A stretch of DNA of 64,000 nt from Gammaproteobacteria bacterium (GTDB taxonomy: Bacteria > Gemmatimonadota > Gemmatimonadetes > Longimicrobiales > Gaopeijiaceae): assembly GCA_028819075.1 (NCBI GenBank), contig JAPPMM010000028.1:124001-188000 (forward strand), written 5' to 3'. The position numbers and the translations under genes were made by a program. Under the pieces are notes generated by a model, which saw only the letters and a program-made list of their open reading frames with translations, made no database searches and was not told the origin of the DNA. This document shows, piece after piece, positions 52,801-60,985 of the stretch. Position 1 is the first letter of the stretch. Every line of letters begins with the position of its first letter.

Positions 52801-54222
52801 GACGCGGTAGTGACGGGTTATGCCGGGCCTGAGGTCGCGGTGGGTGTATGAGGTGGCCCGTGATTCGGTGTCGGCCACGAGTGTGATCCACCCGCCGGTG
52901 CCCGAGGGAGACGCCGGTAGGCAACCTGTCGCGCTGGTGCTCGAGCACACCTGGATCCAGTAGCCGGTGATCCGGGACGAGCCACTGGAGGTGGGGACGC
53001 TCCAGTTCAGCACGATTTCGGACGTCCCGCGGGCCCGCGCCGTCAATCGCCCGGGAGCGTCCGGCAGGACATGCTCCGTGGTGGCGCTGGCGACGTTGGA
53101 GGGGGATCCCTCCCCGTTGAAGTTGACCGCCGACACCCTGTAGTGGCGCGTCTCGCCCGCCGAGACGTCTTCATCGCGGTAGACGGTTGCCGTGTCCCGA
53201 CTGCGCACCAGAGTCGACCAGGGGTCGCGGCCGTCCTCCGACCACTCGATGAGGTACCCCGTGATCCTGGCGCCGCCCTCCGAGCTCGGCGGATCCCAGT
53301 CCAGGTCGATCGCGTCGGCGCCGTCGGCCACCGCCGTGAGGTTGCGGGGCGCGCCGGGAAGCCCGGTGGGCGTGCTTCCGGTGACGTTTCTCACGCATTC
53401 ATCGAATCTCGATGGAGGACACCCCGGCAATTGGAAGCCCGATGCTCGATTGCCGACCAGGTCCCGGATCGCGTTCGGGCCGGTGTCGAAATAGATCACC
53501 TCAACCACGTCGCCCGCCTCGACCGGGCTGTCCAGGTACAGGACCACTTCGCGCGTGGACATCTCGACCTCGACTACGGTTTTGCGGTCGAACGCACCTC
53601 TCCTGGTGAAGCCAACCGCGAAGTCCTTGACTGCCGGAACGAAGCGCCTGTCAAGGTCTTCGTCGAAGACGATGAAGACTCGGTCGCCGTTGATCCTCGT
53701 AGCAGTGGGGACCCTACCAGGGGCCTTCGTGTCCACGGGCTCGACGATCGTAGTCGACGGGAGATTCCCCTCCGGCGGGTTCGAGTTGTTGTGTACCCTG
53801 TCGGCAGGGATGTGGACGGTCACAAGGCCGTCATAGTCTTCCGGCATCTCCAGTCTGGCGGAAAAGGACCGGGAATTCGTGCCCACGTCGACCAGGGTAG
53901 CCACCGTGACGCACGTCGTAGTCGAGTGCGGGCATGTGATTTGGATGTCCTCGATCGTGAAGCCGTTCACGGGTTCCGAGAAACCGATATCAAGCCTGGC
54001 AGTTTCCTGTGCCGGTCCAATCCATGTCCAGCTGAGAGTCGTGATCGTGGGCCGGGCGGCCGTCGCCCCCCGGGCGCTCGCCGCGACCGGCCGGACCACC
54101 TCTGTCCAACCGTCCGGAGACGGCTCCTCGGCGCGCACGCCCGTTGAGGGATTCAGGAACCCGCAGATCACTACGGCGGCCAGAAAGGCGCGGACAGGTA
54201 GGCCAGGCTGGTTCGGGATCAT
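49831..54222 (-). CDS. Autotransporter-like surface protein with seven FN3 repeats (copy B)
   Basis: 1463 residues from ATG 54222. The signal (LAAVVICGFLNPSTGVRA) leads to about 260 residues not found in copy A, including a SwmB-like segment (VFIVFDEDLDRRF and AGDVVEVIYFDTGPNAIRDLVGN). Then come seven FN3 repeats, each ending in HYRVSAIN-like strands, and a C-terminal beta-barrel closely similar to copy A, with the same autotransporter linker (RAGRLNTRVLPHVAAAMTSSTV). The last residues are RIRFR rather than an aromatic. It should be displayed at the outer membrane. It follows the copy B lipoprotein gene by 156 nt with hairpins between. Confidence 0.85.
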   Translation of the reverse strand: MIPNQPGLPVRAFLAAVVICGFLNPSTGVRAEEPSPDGWTEVVRPVAASARGATAARPTITTLSWTWIGPAQETARLDIGFSEPVNGFTIEDIQITCPHSTTTCVTVATLVDVGTNSRSFSARLEMPEDYDGLVTVHIPADRVHNNSNPPEGNLPSTTIVEPVDTKAPGRVPTATRINGDRVFIVFDEDLDRRFVPAVKDFAVGFTRRGAFDRKTVVEVEMSTREVVLYLDSPVEAGDVVEVIYFDTGPNAIRDLVGNRASGFQLPGCPPSRFDECVRNVTGSTPTGLPGAPRNLTAVADGADAIDLDWDPPSSEGGARITGYLIEWSEDGRDPWSTLVRSRDTATVYRDEDVSAGETRHYRVSAVNFNGEGSPSNVASATTEHVLPDAPGRLTARARGTSEIVLNWSVPTSSGSSRITGYWIQVCSSTSATGCLPASPSGTGGWITLVADTESRATSYTHRDLRPGITRHYRVAARNRAGWSEWSNIAQATIEPVVPGAPTELTVTPSPLAGSTQLDLTWLAPFDDGGSAITGYLIEWSATRVGPWLPLVTDTESLVRSYTDRGLGPNITRFYRVSAINSKGPGRPSNVAQGTTNAGPPGPPQNVRARSTGPHSILLAWDRPESDRGARVTGYAIQRIGPDDNDWITHRANTGTTATTFTDKGLEPVTRYQYRVAAINRVGPGEFAPLPSELPASAITHADLAGAPTGLTARAVGTARIDLSWNAPRYTGGVSIIGYRIETSDDGGATWNLLRRNTNSTATTFSDVNLRPATTRHYRVAAVNLAGPGSWSNTARATTDATLPSVPRRLSAEAVGTSQITLSWQAPSDDGGARITGYRIEVSADGGRSWEDLVGNTRTTATVYTHSGLEPASTRHYRVSAVNRIGVGDASRVAGSTTDATVPDAPTGLAANDVTPTQIDLFWIAPAYNGGARITGYRIEVSEDAAVWADLVTNTESTVTAFSHTGLLPGSTRHYRVSAINRAGTGAASANASAATDDPVQRAGRLNTRVLPHVAAAMTSSTVSAIAGRVDAVARGMGMERRVETNGLSSMAASLSAPGGGGIGLAQGDQAGLAALFGGTSFTMPFRASDAQPQSATGTQLASWGAGEYHYLGEPGASGVDWKGNMVSAHVGVDLRVGPDILAGVAGSYSSGSFDFTDRTGARPVTGTYGTTMASVHPYVAWFSDAPGTSVWGSAGFGRGDVEVDDVREGLRTSPASMLTGAGGTSYQLLTRGSGGVRLKAEGWAGQVMVDGTEQIEEVTLSMQRGKLALELTQAFRASEGQEMAFVLEGGMRYDNGDGVNGASAEVGGGLRYTNSGFGLTAEGRGRFVISARDGYEEWGLGGTLMFDPAARGEGLSIRVAPSYGDQTSGVNQLWERGVYDAVGGHDLGMSPNVDGEVAYGLADFHGTPYGGFHLAESGMRAFSSGVRYDLGADVGLRLEGTRRESGLGGAQHTVGVRGRIRFR

Positions 54223-54281
54223 CGTATCGTCTCCGCGTCAGGTGGATAACGCGCGGTGGAATAGTGACTTGAACGAGCGTC

Positions 54282-54365
54282 ACCCCCCGCCCGGGAAGTC
54301 CCGGACGGGGGGTGAACCGTCCCACGACCATCAGCCTGGCTGGTGGCGAGTCAGCCAGGCTGATG
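54282..54365 (-). terminator. Two hairpins after the giant lipoprotein gene (copy B)
   Basis: The first, 54282-54313, has CCCCCC/GGGGGG plus a CCGGG-type stem. The second, 54329-54365, is a perfect 14-bp stem (CATCAGCCTGGCTG and its complement) with a 9-nt loop. Both lie between the lipoprotein stop and the FN3 autotransporter start. The equivalent pair in copy A is weaker. No T tract follows. Confidence 0.5.
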
Positions 54366-54378
54366 GTGTTGAAGGTTG

Positions 54379-57300
54379 CTAGCTTCCACCGGTGACAGAG
54401 GCTGCGACGCTCATCCAATCGCCGGTCGCGCCTTGTCTCGACTCGACTCGGACCATGGTGGCTGCCCTGAGTTCGGCCGCGGTGATGGGGACGTCTGCCG
54501 CACCGCCCGTGACCGCAACGTCCCACGCAACGTTGCCCGCGGGCGCAGTTCCACCGGCGATCTCCAATTCCCACTCCCTGGTAGAGCTGGTAAGCGCGGC
54601 GGGAGCGCCGCCCTCAGCGACGAACCAGAACGTCTGCCCATTCAGCGAGGCCGGAGCCAGCTGGACGGTGATCCGGAACTCCGAACGGTCGTTCGTCGTC
54701 GCGTCCCAGGTGACGGTGAACGTGTCGGCAACGGTGGTATCGGCAGTCACATCAAGTGCAGCCGCGACACCGCTGACTGACGGATCGACCGCCGCAAGCG
54801 TAAACGGACCGGAGTTGAGCACCAGGGGATCGGTGTGCTGCGGATCCACGTCGGTGTCGTTCTGAGCCGTGGCTACGACCCGAACCATGAACTCGCCGTC
54901 GTCGTCGGCGCCGGCAGTGAATCTGCCGAGTCCGGTCGTATCTCCGCCGGCGAGCGCGCCGCCATCAGCGGCCTCCCAGGCACCGTCAGTGCCGGTGTTG
55001 GTCTCGAGGCTGTAGACGGCGTCGCTGTACCCGACGGGCACATCGTCAGCGCTGTCGATCCACCTCACCGTTACGGTGCCGTTGTAGGTCGAGACTCCCG
55101 CCACCGTCGTCGTATCCGTCTCGCGCATCGCACTGACGTTTCTGGCCATCGCCGTCATCGCCTGGATGCGGCCAATGTCCACGGTCTGGCCCGGAGCCGT
55201 GGGCACCGTCCAGCCGGTCGACGACGCCGAGGGGTCGCCGAAGACGTGGTTGTCCAACGACGCCGCGACGGTGTAGCCGCCGTACGGCACGCTGAGCGAG
55301 AACCGGCCAGTCACACCCGTGGTGTCGTGCACGACCAGGGTGGTGTCGGTCGTCGACGTCGCCGAAAGCGCCACGCCGCTCAACGGGCCACCGCCCGGAG
55401 CAACCACTACACCGGTGATCGTGGCGTGCACGAAGCCGGTGAAGTCGATTCCCGAGATGGCCGAATTGGCGTGCGCGGGAAGACCACCGATCGACGCAGG
55501 CGCGAAGCTCATGCCCTTCTTGGAGACGGACACCGAGACCGTTCCGCCCAGTTCGACAGCCTCGACGATCGCCGTGTAGCTGCCTTCGGCGTCCGTCAGG
55601 AGCTTACCGTTCTTGTCGAGGTTGGTCACCTTCGAGCCGGTCACCGTGACCTCTGCACCGGCAACCGGTGCGGCGGTGCCGGACGCCCTGACCGTGCCGC
55701 TGATCGAGGCGGTCTGCCCCACGGCCGACAGGTCGATGTCGAACCTGCTCACCGTGTTCGCGCCGAATTCGACGCCGGTGGAGTCCGGCTTGGTGGCGTT
55801 CTGCCCCTCCTTGGCGGCCGAAACGAAGACCTTGCCCCGCACCGCGCTGACACCGTCCACGATGTAGCGGCCGCTGGCGTCGGTCATGGCCGTCCGTCCG
55901 TTCACGTCCACGGTTACGCCTTCGAGCGGGAAGCCGTCACCACCGTCGACACGGCCGTAGACGGTAGCCGTCGCCGGCGTGACGTCGAGCGAGACCGGGC
56001 CATCGAGCGGGCTGAGCGCGTCGCCGACGTCGGCGGTGGCGCCCTTGTCGCCCATCTTCGCGCGCCATCCGTCCGGAACGTTGAGTTCGTAGGCGCCCGA
56101 GGCGACACCGCTGAAGCTGAATGCGTGGGTCGGGTCGGCGCCCTTGGTCTTGTCCTTGCGATCGTCCTTCTCCGTGGTGGTGAAGGACTCTTCCTCCCCC
56201 GCGAGGTTCTTGCCTTCGACCGGTGACAGGCTGACCGTCTGACCGGGTACGAACACAGGATCCTTCTCTTCGAAGTCGTCACCGCTCTTGGAGACACCCA
56301 TCTTCCACACCAGCCCGCTCACGGTGTGGGTGGTCACGTAGGCGAACGATGCGCACTCGCCGTGGTCCTGAGGCGTGGTGGCCTGTAGCGGGCAGAGCTC
56401 GACCGTGTGGTTGAAACCGCCCATCGCACCGAAGGCGCCGCCCGTGATGCCGTTGACATCCATGCCCGTGTATGCCGCGAGCTCATCGGGCTCGAGGAGC
56501 TTGATGCTCGAGGCGGCGTCGGTCTTGCTCGCCTGGACGATGACGTTCTTGTCGGCCGGCACGTTGGTGAAGGTGTGCACGCCACCGCTGCTGTTGCTCT
56601 TGACCTTGTCCGCCGAGGTGAACGCACGGGAGCGTCCGCTGTCGTCGACGTAGCGGATGCCGACGGAGACCATGCCCTCGTCTCTCACGTCGCCGCCCAG
56701 GAGGTTGCCGGTGTAGCCCATCACCTGGTCGCGCTCGTGGTGCACGTAGACCTTGAGGGTCTGGGTCGAGTAGGCAACCTCGATCGTGCCGGCGTCCATC
56801 GTGCCCGCCAGCGCGAGACCGGTATGCGTGTACTCCACCGCGCTGCCCTCGTAGCTCTCGCCGCCGTCCATCCTGTCGTCCTGGTCGTCGGCGACCGCGA
56901 AGGCGAAGGTCGCGGGCAGGTCGTCCTTGGCCACGGTGGTCATGAGCGCCGCGTTGCCGTCGTCGTCCAGCATCTCGGGCGCGCCTTCGACCGCGTCTTC
57001 GCCGTGCATGACGCCGATCGCCCACCCGGCGAGCGCTTCGCCGCCACCATAGTCGGTGGTGATCGTGGCGCCGCTCACGGTCGCGTCGACGTTCAGGTTG
57101 ACGATGTCGTTGGAGTTCCCGGCCGCGGTCCCGAACATCTGCGGATCCCAGGACACTTCGGTCATGCCGTCGGCCACGTCGTAGCCGTCTGCGGCGACGC
57201 CTGCCATCACCATGTTCCCGCTGGTGCCGGCACGCGCGACCTTGATCATCACCGAGCCGTCGTCGCCGGTGTCGCCGCTGCCGACCTTGTTGTCACCCGA

Positions 57301-58902
57301 GTAGAGCGTGACCGTGGCGCCGGGAACTGCCGCACCCATGTCGTCGCCGTGCTTCAGCGACACCGTGAAGTTCACGGTCGTGTGCGTGATGTCGAACGGG
57401 ATGTTCTGCGCTGCGGCCTCGCCGACGCCGAGCGCGATCGCGTAGCCTTCCCCGGCTCCGCCGTACGCCACGTCGTTGGCCGCGAGCGCTGCCGCGACCG
57501 TGGCGTTGATGAGCACGACGAGCTGGTACGGGCCGGCCTGCAGCTCCGTGAACGAGAACGCGCCGGTCGCGTCGGTCGCGCCCAGCCGCTGCTCGTTGAC
57601 GCCCGGGCCCACCAGTGCAACCGGAATGCCGGCGTGCGCCAGCGGATGCTCGCCCTCGTCGTACATGTTGTTCTTCGTCGCCTCGTCGAGGAACACCATC
57701 CCCGAGACGCTCGCGGTGCGCGCGTGCGCGCCCTCGAAGTTCACGATCGCCGACTCGTCGTCGCCGACCGTCCGGTCCATGCTCATCGAGTCGAACACGT
57801 AGGCGGGGTCGTCGACCGCGATCGAGACCGTGTAGTCGCCCGCCGCCAGACCCGCGAAGGCGTACTGGCCGCCCGCGTCGGTGGTCGTGCTCGCGTCGGC
57901 CGCGCCCGACAGCGTGACCGCGATGTCGCCGAGGCCCATGCCCTCGACGCTCACCCGGCCGCTGATGCCGGAGGTGCGGAGCAGGACGCCCGTGAACGAC
58001 ACCGTTCCCGTCTCGTCGAGATCCACGCTCACGTCCTGCGACGTGGCGGCGAACTCGTAGTCGCGGGTGTCGAAGTCGGAGATGCTGACCGTGTAGTCGC
58101 CGGGACGCAGTTCCTCGAACCGGTACATGCCGTCGGCGTCGGTCATCGCGGTGTAGCTCTCGTCGGCCGGGCCGCCCGACAGGGTGACCGTCACCCCGGC
58201 AAGGCCCTCGCCTTCGATGACCACCTGGCCCTCGACCGCGGAGGTGCGGATGAAGTGGCCCGTGAAGTCGGCGCTGCCGACCTCGCCCACCTCGACCTCG
58301 ACCTCGACGCTCACCGTCTCGAAGGAGACATCCTCCGGGAAGTCGCTGATCGTGACCGTGTAGGTGCCCGCGCGGAGCCCGGTGAAGGCGAAGCCGCCGT
58401 CCTCGGCGGTCTCCATCGTCTCGCCCATGGCGTGCTCGCCGCCGAGCGTGACCGTTACGCCGACCAGCGTTTCGGGCTGGCCGTCGCCGCCGCTCATCAT
58501 CGCGTCGGCCGCAACCACGTTGCCGACCACCGCCGAGGAGCGGATGTACTCACCGGCGAAGTTGAGTTGCACGTTCTGACCATCGCTCGCGATGGTCGCG
58601 GACTGCGTCACCTGGGCGAACGTCGCGTCCTCGGGGAAGCCGCTGATGGTGACCGTGTAGGTCCCGGCCTCGACGCCCGAGAAGGCGAAGCTGCCACCCG
58701 ACCCCGTCGTCGTGGTCGCACCCGACGACAGAGTGGCGGTGATGCCGCTGGCGGCCGTCCCTTCGATCGTCACCGTCCCGGAGATCGTTCCCACGGGAGT
58801 CGGCGGCGGGGGCGGCTCCACAGGCGGCGGAGTGCCCTCGTCGCAGGCGGTGAAGGTCAGGGCCATCAGCGTTGCTGTGGCAAGGAGTTTGAGTCGGTTC
58901 AT
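54379..58902 (-). CDS. Giant surface lipoprotein of carboxypeptidase-regulatory-like repeats (copy B)
   Basis: 1507 residues from ATG 58902 behind AGGAGG. Signal LMALTFTAC gives a lipidated Cys, and the N-terminal third is nearly the same as copy A (same GTISG start and repeats). The C-terminal two thirds are more divergent, with other Ig-like domains such as RFDIDLSAVGQTASISGTV. A 311-bp tract (57707-58017) is identical to copy A. It heads a two-gene minus-strand set with the FN3 autotransporter gene. No enzyme motif is visible; a structural or adhesive role is inferred. Confidence 0.88.
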   Translation of the reverse strand: MNRLKLLATATLMALTFTACDEGTPPPVEPPPPPTPVGTISGTVTIEGTAASGITATLSSGATTTTGSGGSFAFSGVEAGTYTVTISGFPEDATFAQVTQSATIASDGQNVQLNFAGEYIRSSAVVGNVVAADAMMSGGDGQPETLVGVTVTLGGEHAMGETMETAEDGGFAFTGLRAGTYTVTISDFPEDVSFETVSVEVEVEVGEVGSADFTGHFIRTSAVEGQVVIEGEGLAGVTVTLSGGPADESYTAMTDADGMYRFEELRPGDYTVSISDFDTRDYEFAATSQDVSVDLDETGTVSFTGVLLRTSGISGRVSVEGMGLGDIAVTLSGAADASTTTDAGGQYAFAGLAAGDYTVSIAVDDPAYVFDSMSMDRTVGDDESAIVNFEGAHARTASVSGMVFLDEATKNNMYDEGEHPLAHAGIPVALVGPGVNEQRLGATDATGAFSFTELQAGPYQLVVLINATVAAALAANDVAYGGAGEGYAIALGVGEAAAQNIPFDITHTTVNFTVSLKHGDDMGAAVPGATVTLYSGDNKVGSGDTGDDGSVMIKVARAGTSGNMVMAGVAADGYDVADGMTEVSWDPQMFGTAAGNSNDIVNLNVDATVSGATITTDYGGGEALAGWAIGVMHGEDAVEGAPEMLDDDGNAALMTTVAKDDLPATFAFAVADDQDDRMDGGESYEGSAVEYTHTGLALAGTMDAGTIEVAYSTQTLKVYVHHERDQVMGYTGNLLGGDVRDEGMVSVGIRYVDDSGRSRAFTSADKVKSNSSGGVHTFTNVPADKNVIVQASKTDAASSIKLLEPDELAAYTGMDVNGITGGAFGAMGGFNHTVELCPLQATTPQDHGECASFAYVTTHTVSGLVWKMGVSKSGDDFEEKDPVFVPGQTVSLSPVEGKNLAGEEESFTTTEKDDRKDKTKGADPTHAFSFSGVASGAYELNVPDGWRAKMGDKGATADVGDALSPLDGPVSLDVTPATATVYGRVDGGDGFPLEGVTVDVNGRTAMTDASGRYIVDGVSAVRGKVFVSAAKEGQNATKPDSTGVEFGANTVSRFDIDLSAVGQTASISGTVRASGTAAPVAGAEVTVTGSKVTNLDKNGKLLTDAEGSYTAIVEAVELGGTVSVSVSKKGMSFAPASIGGLPAHANSAISGIDFTGFVHATITGVVVAPGGGPLSGVALSATSTTDTTLVVHDTTGVTGRFSLSVPYGGYTVAASLDNHVFGDPSASSTGWTVPTAPGQTVDIGRIQAMTAMARNVSAMRETDTTTVAGVSTYNGTVTVRWIDSADDVPVGYSDAVYSLETNTGTDGAWEAADGGALAGGDTTGLGRFTAGADDDGEFMVRVVATAQNDTDVDPQHTDPLVLNSGPFTLAAVDPSVSGVAAALDVTADTTVADTFTVTWDATTNDRSEFRITVQLAPASLNGQTFWFVAEGGAPAALTSSTREWELEIAGGTAPAGNVAWDVAVTGGAADVPITAAELRAATMVRVESRQGATGDWMSVAASVTGGS
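57707..58017. repeat. 311-bp tract identical to the copy A lipoprotein gene
   Basis: The partner of 42509-42819. The identical block ends within a few bases on both sides where the genes diverge, which fits gene conversion better than uniform constraint. Confidence 0.85.
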
Positions 58903-59096
58903 GGAACCTCCTGAGTGGTGGGAATGGAGTACCGGCCTGAAGTGGCTGGACAGAGTCGCGTGCCCTCGGATAGGCAAAGGTGGTGCCAGTTTGGGAACTT
59001 TCATATTTGACAACCAGTTACGGACTATCACTCCGCTCCTGGGCAAATGGTCAGTCGCGAAATCCTCGAATTATCGAAGACGACCACTGTTTTCTG

Positions 59097-59135
59097 ATAC
59101 GAAAAAAGCGCCGTAATATATACGAATAAAACGAT
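59097..59135. promoter_or_regulatory. Degenerate direct-repeat operator candidate, copy B
   Basis: Two related units, ATACGAAAAAAG at 59097 and ATACGAATAAAACGAT at 59120, spaced 23 bp like the exact pair in copy A. Retained spacing with sequence drift suggests that a protein still uses the pair. Confidence 0.45.
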
Positions 59136-59200
59136 GATTATCTCGGGCGGCCATGTCCACAGTGCTTCGGACCAGGAGGCGCGCAACCTTCAACTCAGCA

Positions 59201-59211
59201 GGTACGATACC
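59201..59211. promoter_or_regulatory. Palindrome GGTACGATACC, copy B
   Basis: Keeps the GGTA and ATACC arms of copy A's 44004-44014 palindrome with two changes in the middle, and lies 71 bp before the shared CCATATTGCGATAG block exactly as in copy A. Confidence 0.45.
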
Positions 59212-59316
59212 CTGTATGAATATAGGGGCGATACCCTTTTTCCTGAAAGGCGCGACGGAACGGTGTTCCTGCCATATTGCGATAGTCGAACGCAAACGGG
59301 CAAGGAGAGGCGCCTC

Positions 59317-59853
59317 GTGAAAGTTCCTGAGAGTTCCGGGAGGCCGAGCCGGGATCCGATGCACGGTCTCGGCTTGAGGCTGCTCTCCGACCCGTCCTTC
59401 AGACCGTCCGTCAGGGAGGCGATCAGCCATGTTTGCGGCCTGCACGACGACGCTGCCGCCACGAGGTTCGTGCCGGCGAGTTCAGTTCACCGGCTGGCGG
59501 GCCAGGTCAACCTGGCGGCGTCGACACTGCGCCAGTACTGGAGAGAGGACCCGCCGCTCCGGTGCCGCCTGAAGGAGTTCATGAACTGGGCTGTCCTGCT
59601 CTGGGCCGTTCGCGCTCGCGCCGGGGCCGGCTGGGAGGCGATCGCCGACCAGGTGGGGCTGCGGCGCCGCACGCTGGAAATCAACGTCGCGCGGATGGCC
59701 GGATGCACGCTCGCGGCGGCGGCCAGGGATCCGGAACGGGTCGTCGAGCGATTCGATGAGTGGGTCGATTCCGTGTGGGAGCCCCGCTCCGTCAACGGAT
59801 CGGGGCCGCACGATCCGGTTTCCGCGCCGGCACCCGACCCACGGGCGACGTGA
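59317..59853 (+). CDS. AraC-like regulator lacking the N-terminal domain (copy B)
   Basis: 178 residues from GTG 59317, behind AAGGAGAGG at 59301-59309. The helix-turn-helix half matches copy A (LRQYWREDPPLRCRLKEFMNW and VGLRRRTLEINVARMAGCTL). About 350 nt coding for the receiver-like domain in copy A are deleted between CGGGCAAGG and GGAGAG. A longer frame from ATG 59134 would replace it with non-coding-like sequence. The stop overlaps the TnpB-like start by GTGA at 59850. The short form suggests constitutive or altered DNA binding. Confidence 0.7.
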   Translation: MKVPESSGRPSRDPMHGLGLRLLSDPSFRPSVREAISHVCGLHDDAAATRFVPASSVHRLAGQVNLAASTLRQYWREDPPLRCRLKEFMNWAVLLWAVRARAGAGWEAIADQVGLRRRTLEINVARMAGCTLAAAARDPERVVERFDEWVDSVWEPRSVNGSGPHDPVSAPAPDPRAT

Positions 59854-60896
59854 CCGTGGACGCATCGGCTGCCCGGCGCTACGTCGGCTGGCGCTGCAGG
59901 CTCTACCCGAGCCCCACCCAGGATGCGGCTCTGCTCAGTTGCAGGAACGGTCTGCGCGAACTCGCGAACGCCCTGCTCGCAGCCTCCCAGCTCAGGTACT
60001 GGGAGACCGGACGGCGCCTGCCGTTGAGCGAGATGCGCGCTTTCGCGCGCGAGTGGCAGCGGAAACCGGAACACCGGGGATCCCCCGCCAGCGCGATCTA
60101 CCGCGTCGCCAGCGATCTCGACCAGGCCTTTCGCAACTGGTTCAGCAAACCCGGCAGACGCGGGCAGGGCGGCTTCCCCCAGATCAAGAGGTTTGGCCGG
60201 GAGCCCGGCATCTACCTGAGCAACCAGGGCATTCGTTTCGAGCACAACCGGGTGCGGTTGCCCAAGTTCGGCTGGGTGCGCTGGAAGGGCGGGAAACTGC
60301 CCGGGAAGAGGCTCTCCGGGCCACGCGGACGCAAGACGCGTGGTCTGCTCTCCGGGCGGGCGTGGCTGGATGCGGGGAACCGCTGGATGCTCTCGTGCCT
60401 GTTCGAGTGCGCGCCGCTCACTCGGGTGGAACCGAGGACGGACAAGGCGGCGGTGCGCCAGAAGGGCAACGAGATCACGGTGTCGGCCGACGGCGGCTCC
60501 GTCCACGTGGTCCGCGAGAGCAGGACGCTCAGGAACGCGCGACGCCGCCTGGCGAGGCTCGAGCGGCGACTGGAGCGATGCGAGTTCGGGTCCGAAGGCC
60601 GCAAGCGCGCCCTTGCTCTCGTGCGCAACCAGGCGCGCAAGGTGAGGAATCGCCGGGGCGATCTGCAGCACAAGACCACCACCGGGGTCGTGCTCGACGC
60701 CCGCGAGATTGAAGTGGAGGGCGCGAGCAGCGAACTGCTGCGCCAGCTCGAATACAAGGCGGAGTGGCACGGCCGCCAACTGAAGGTACGGCGAGGCCCG
60801 CCGAAACCGGGGATCGGCAAACCCCGACGCGCGCGGAGACCGGGAAGCCGGTCAATGAAACGCGAATCGCGGACGCGAAGGCCGAAAGCTCTGTAG
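59850..60896 (+). CDS. Nuclease-dead TnpB-like (IS605 OrfB-derived) protein, copy B
   Basis: 348 residues from GTG 59850, the same length as copy A. It keeps the TnpB landmarks (RLYPSPTQDAALLSC, LDQAFRNWFSKPG, VRLPKFGWVRWKGG, RQLEYKAEWHGR) and the same losses: R203 (KAAVRQK) where the RuvC-I Asp is expected, no insert after EVEG, and no zinc finger or third motif. Many amino-acid differences from copy A are conservative, and no stop or frameshift has appeared. Two independent intact copies argue for selection for a non-cutting function. It overlaps the regulator gene by 4 nt. Confidence 0.8.
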   Translation: MTVDASAARRYVGWRCRLYPSPTQDAALLSCRNGLRELANALLAASQLRYWETGRRLPLSEMRAFAREWQRKPEHRGSPASAIYRVASDLDQAFRNWFSKPGRRGQGGFPQIKRFGREPGIYLSNQGIRFEHNRVRLPKFGWVRWKGGKLPGKRLSGPRGRKTRGLLSGRAWLDAGNRWMLSCLFECAPLTRVEPRTDKAAVRQKGNEITVSADGGSVHVVRESRTLRNARRRLARLERRLERCEFGSEGRKRALALVRNQARKVRNRRGDLQHKTTTGVVLDAREIEVEGASSELLRQLEYKAEWHGRQLKVRRGPPKPGIGKPRRARRPGSRSMKRESRTRRPKAL

Positions 60897-60923
60897 TCGT
60901 CTGCGAAGGCCGGAACGAATCAG
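60717..60923 (+). ncRNA. Candidate omega-RNA-like scaffold at the 3' end of the TnpB-like gene, copy B
   Basis: Same length and endpoint (GGAACGAATCAG) as in copy A, with nine differences by hand count. Several of these fall in loops of putative hairpins. Beyond 60923 the two copies diverge, which could mark the start of a guide segment (CGGGGTGCGAGGG here, GGGATGCGAAGG in copy A). A target for either has not been identified. Confidence 0.48.
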
Positions 60924-60985
60924 CGGGGTGCGAGGGACATGCAAGGCTGGAACACGATCGCCACGACGCCTGCCCGGGTCCGGGG

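Larger units (their letters stand above)
58903..59316. promoter_or_regulatory. Divergent regulatory region of cassette copy B
   Basis: 414 nt without a gene, between the lipoprotein gene and regulator gene of copy B. Degenerate units of the copy A direct repeat start at 59097 and 59120 (ATACGAAAAAAGC and ATACGAATAAAAC), with the same 23-bp step. The palindrome GGTACGATACC is at 59201-59211. The lipoprotein leader shares CCAGCCACTTCAGGCCGGT with copy A. A chance open frame runs upstream from an ATG at 59134, but it lies in DNA that is non-coding in copy A. Confidence 0.65.

Noticed and set aside
59134-59316. Upstream ATG extension of the copy B regulator
   Set aside because: The extra residues derive from DNA that is non-coding in copy A, and a better ribosome site precedes GTG 59317.
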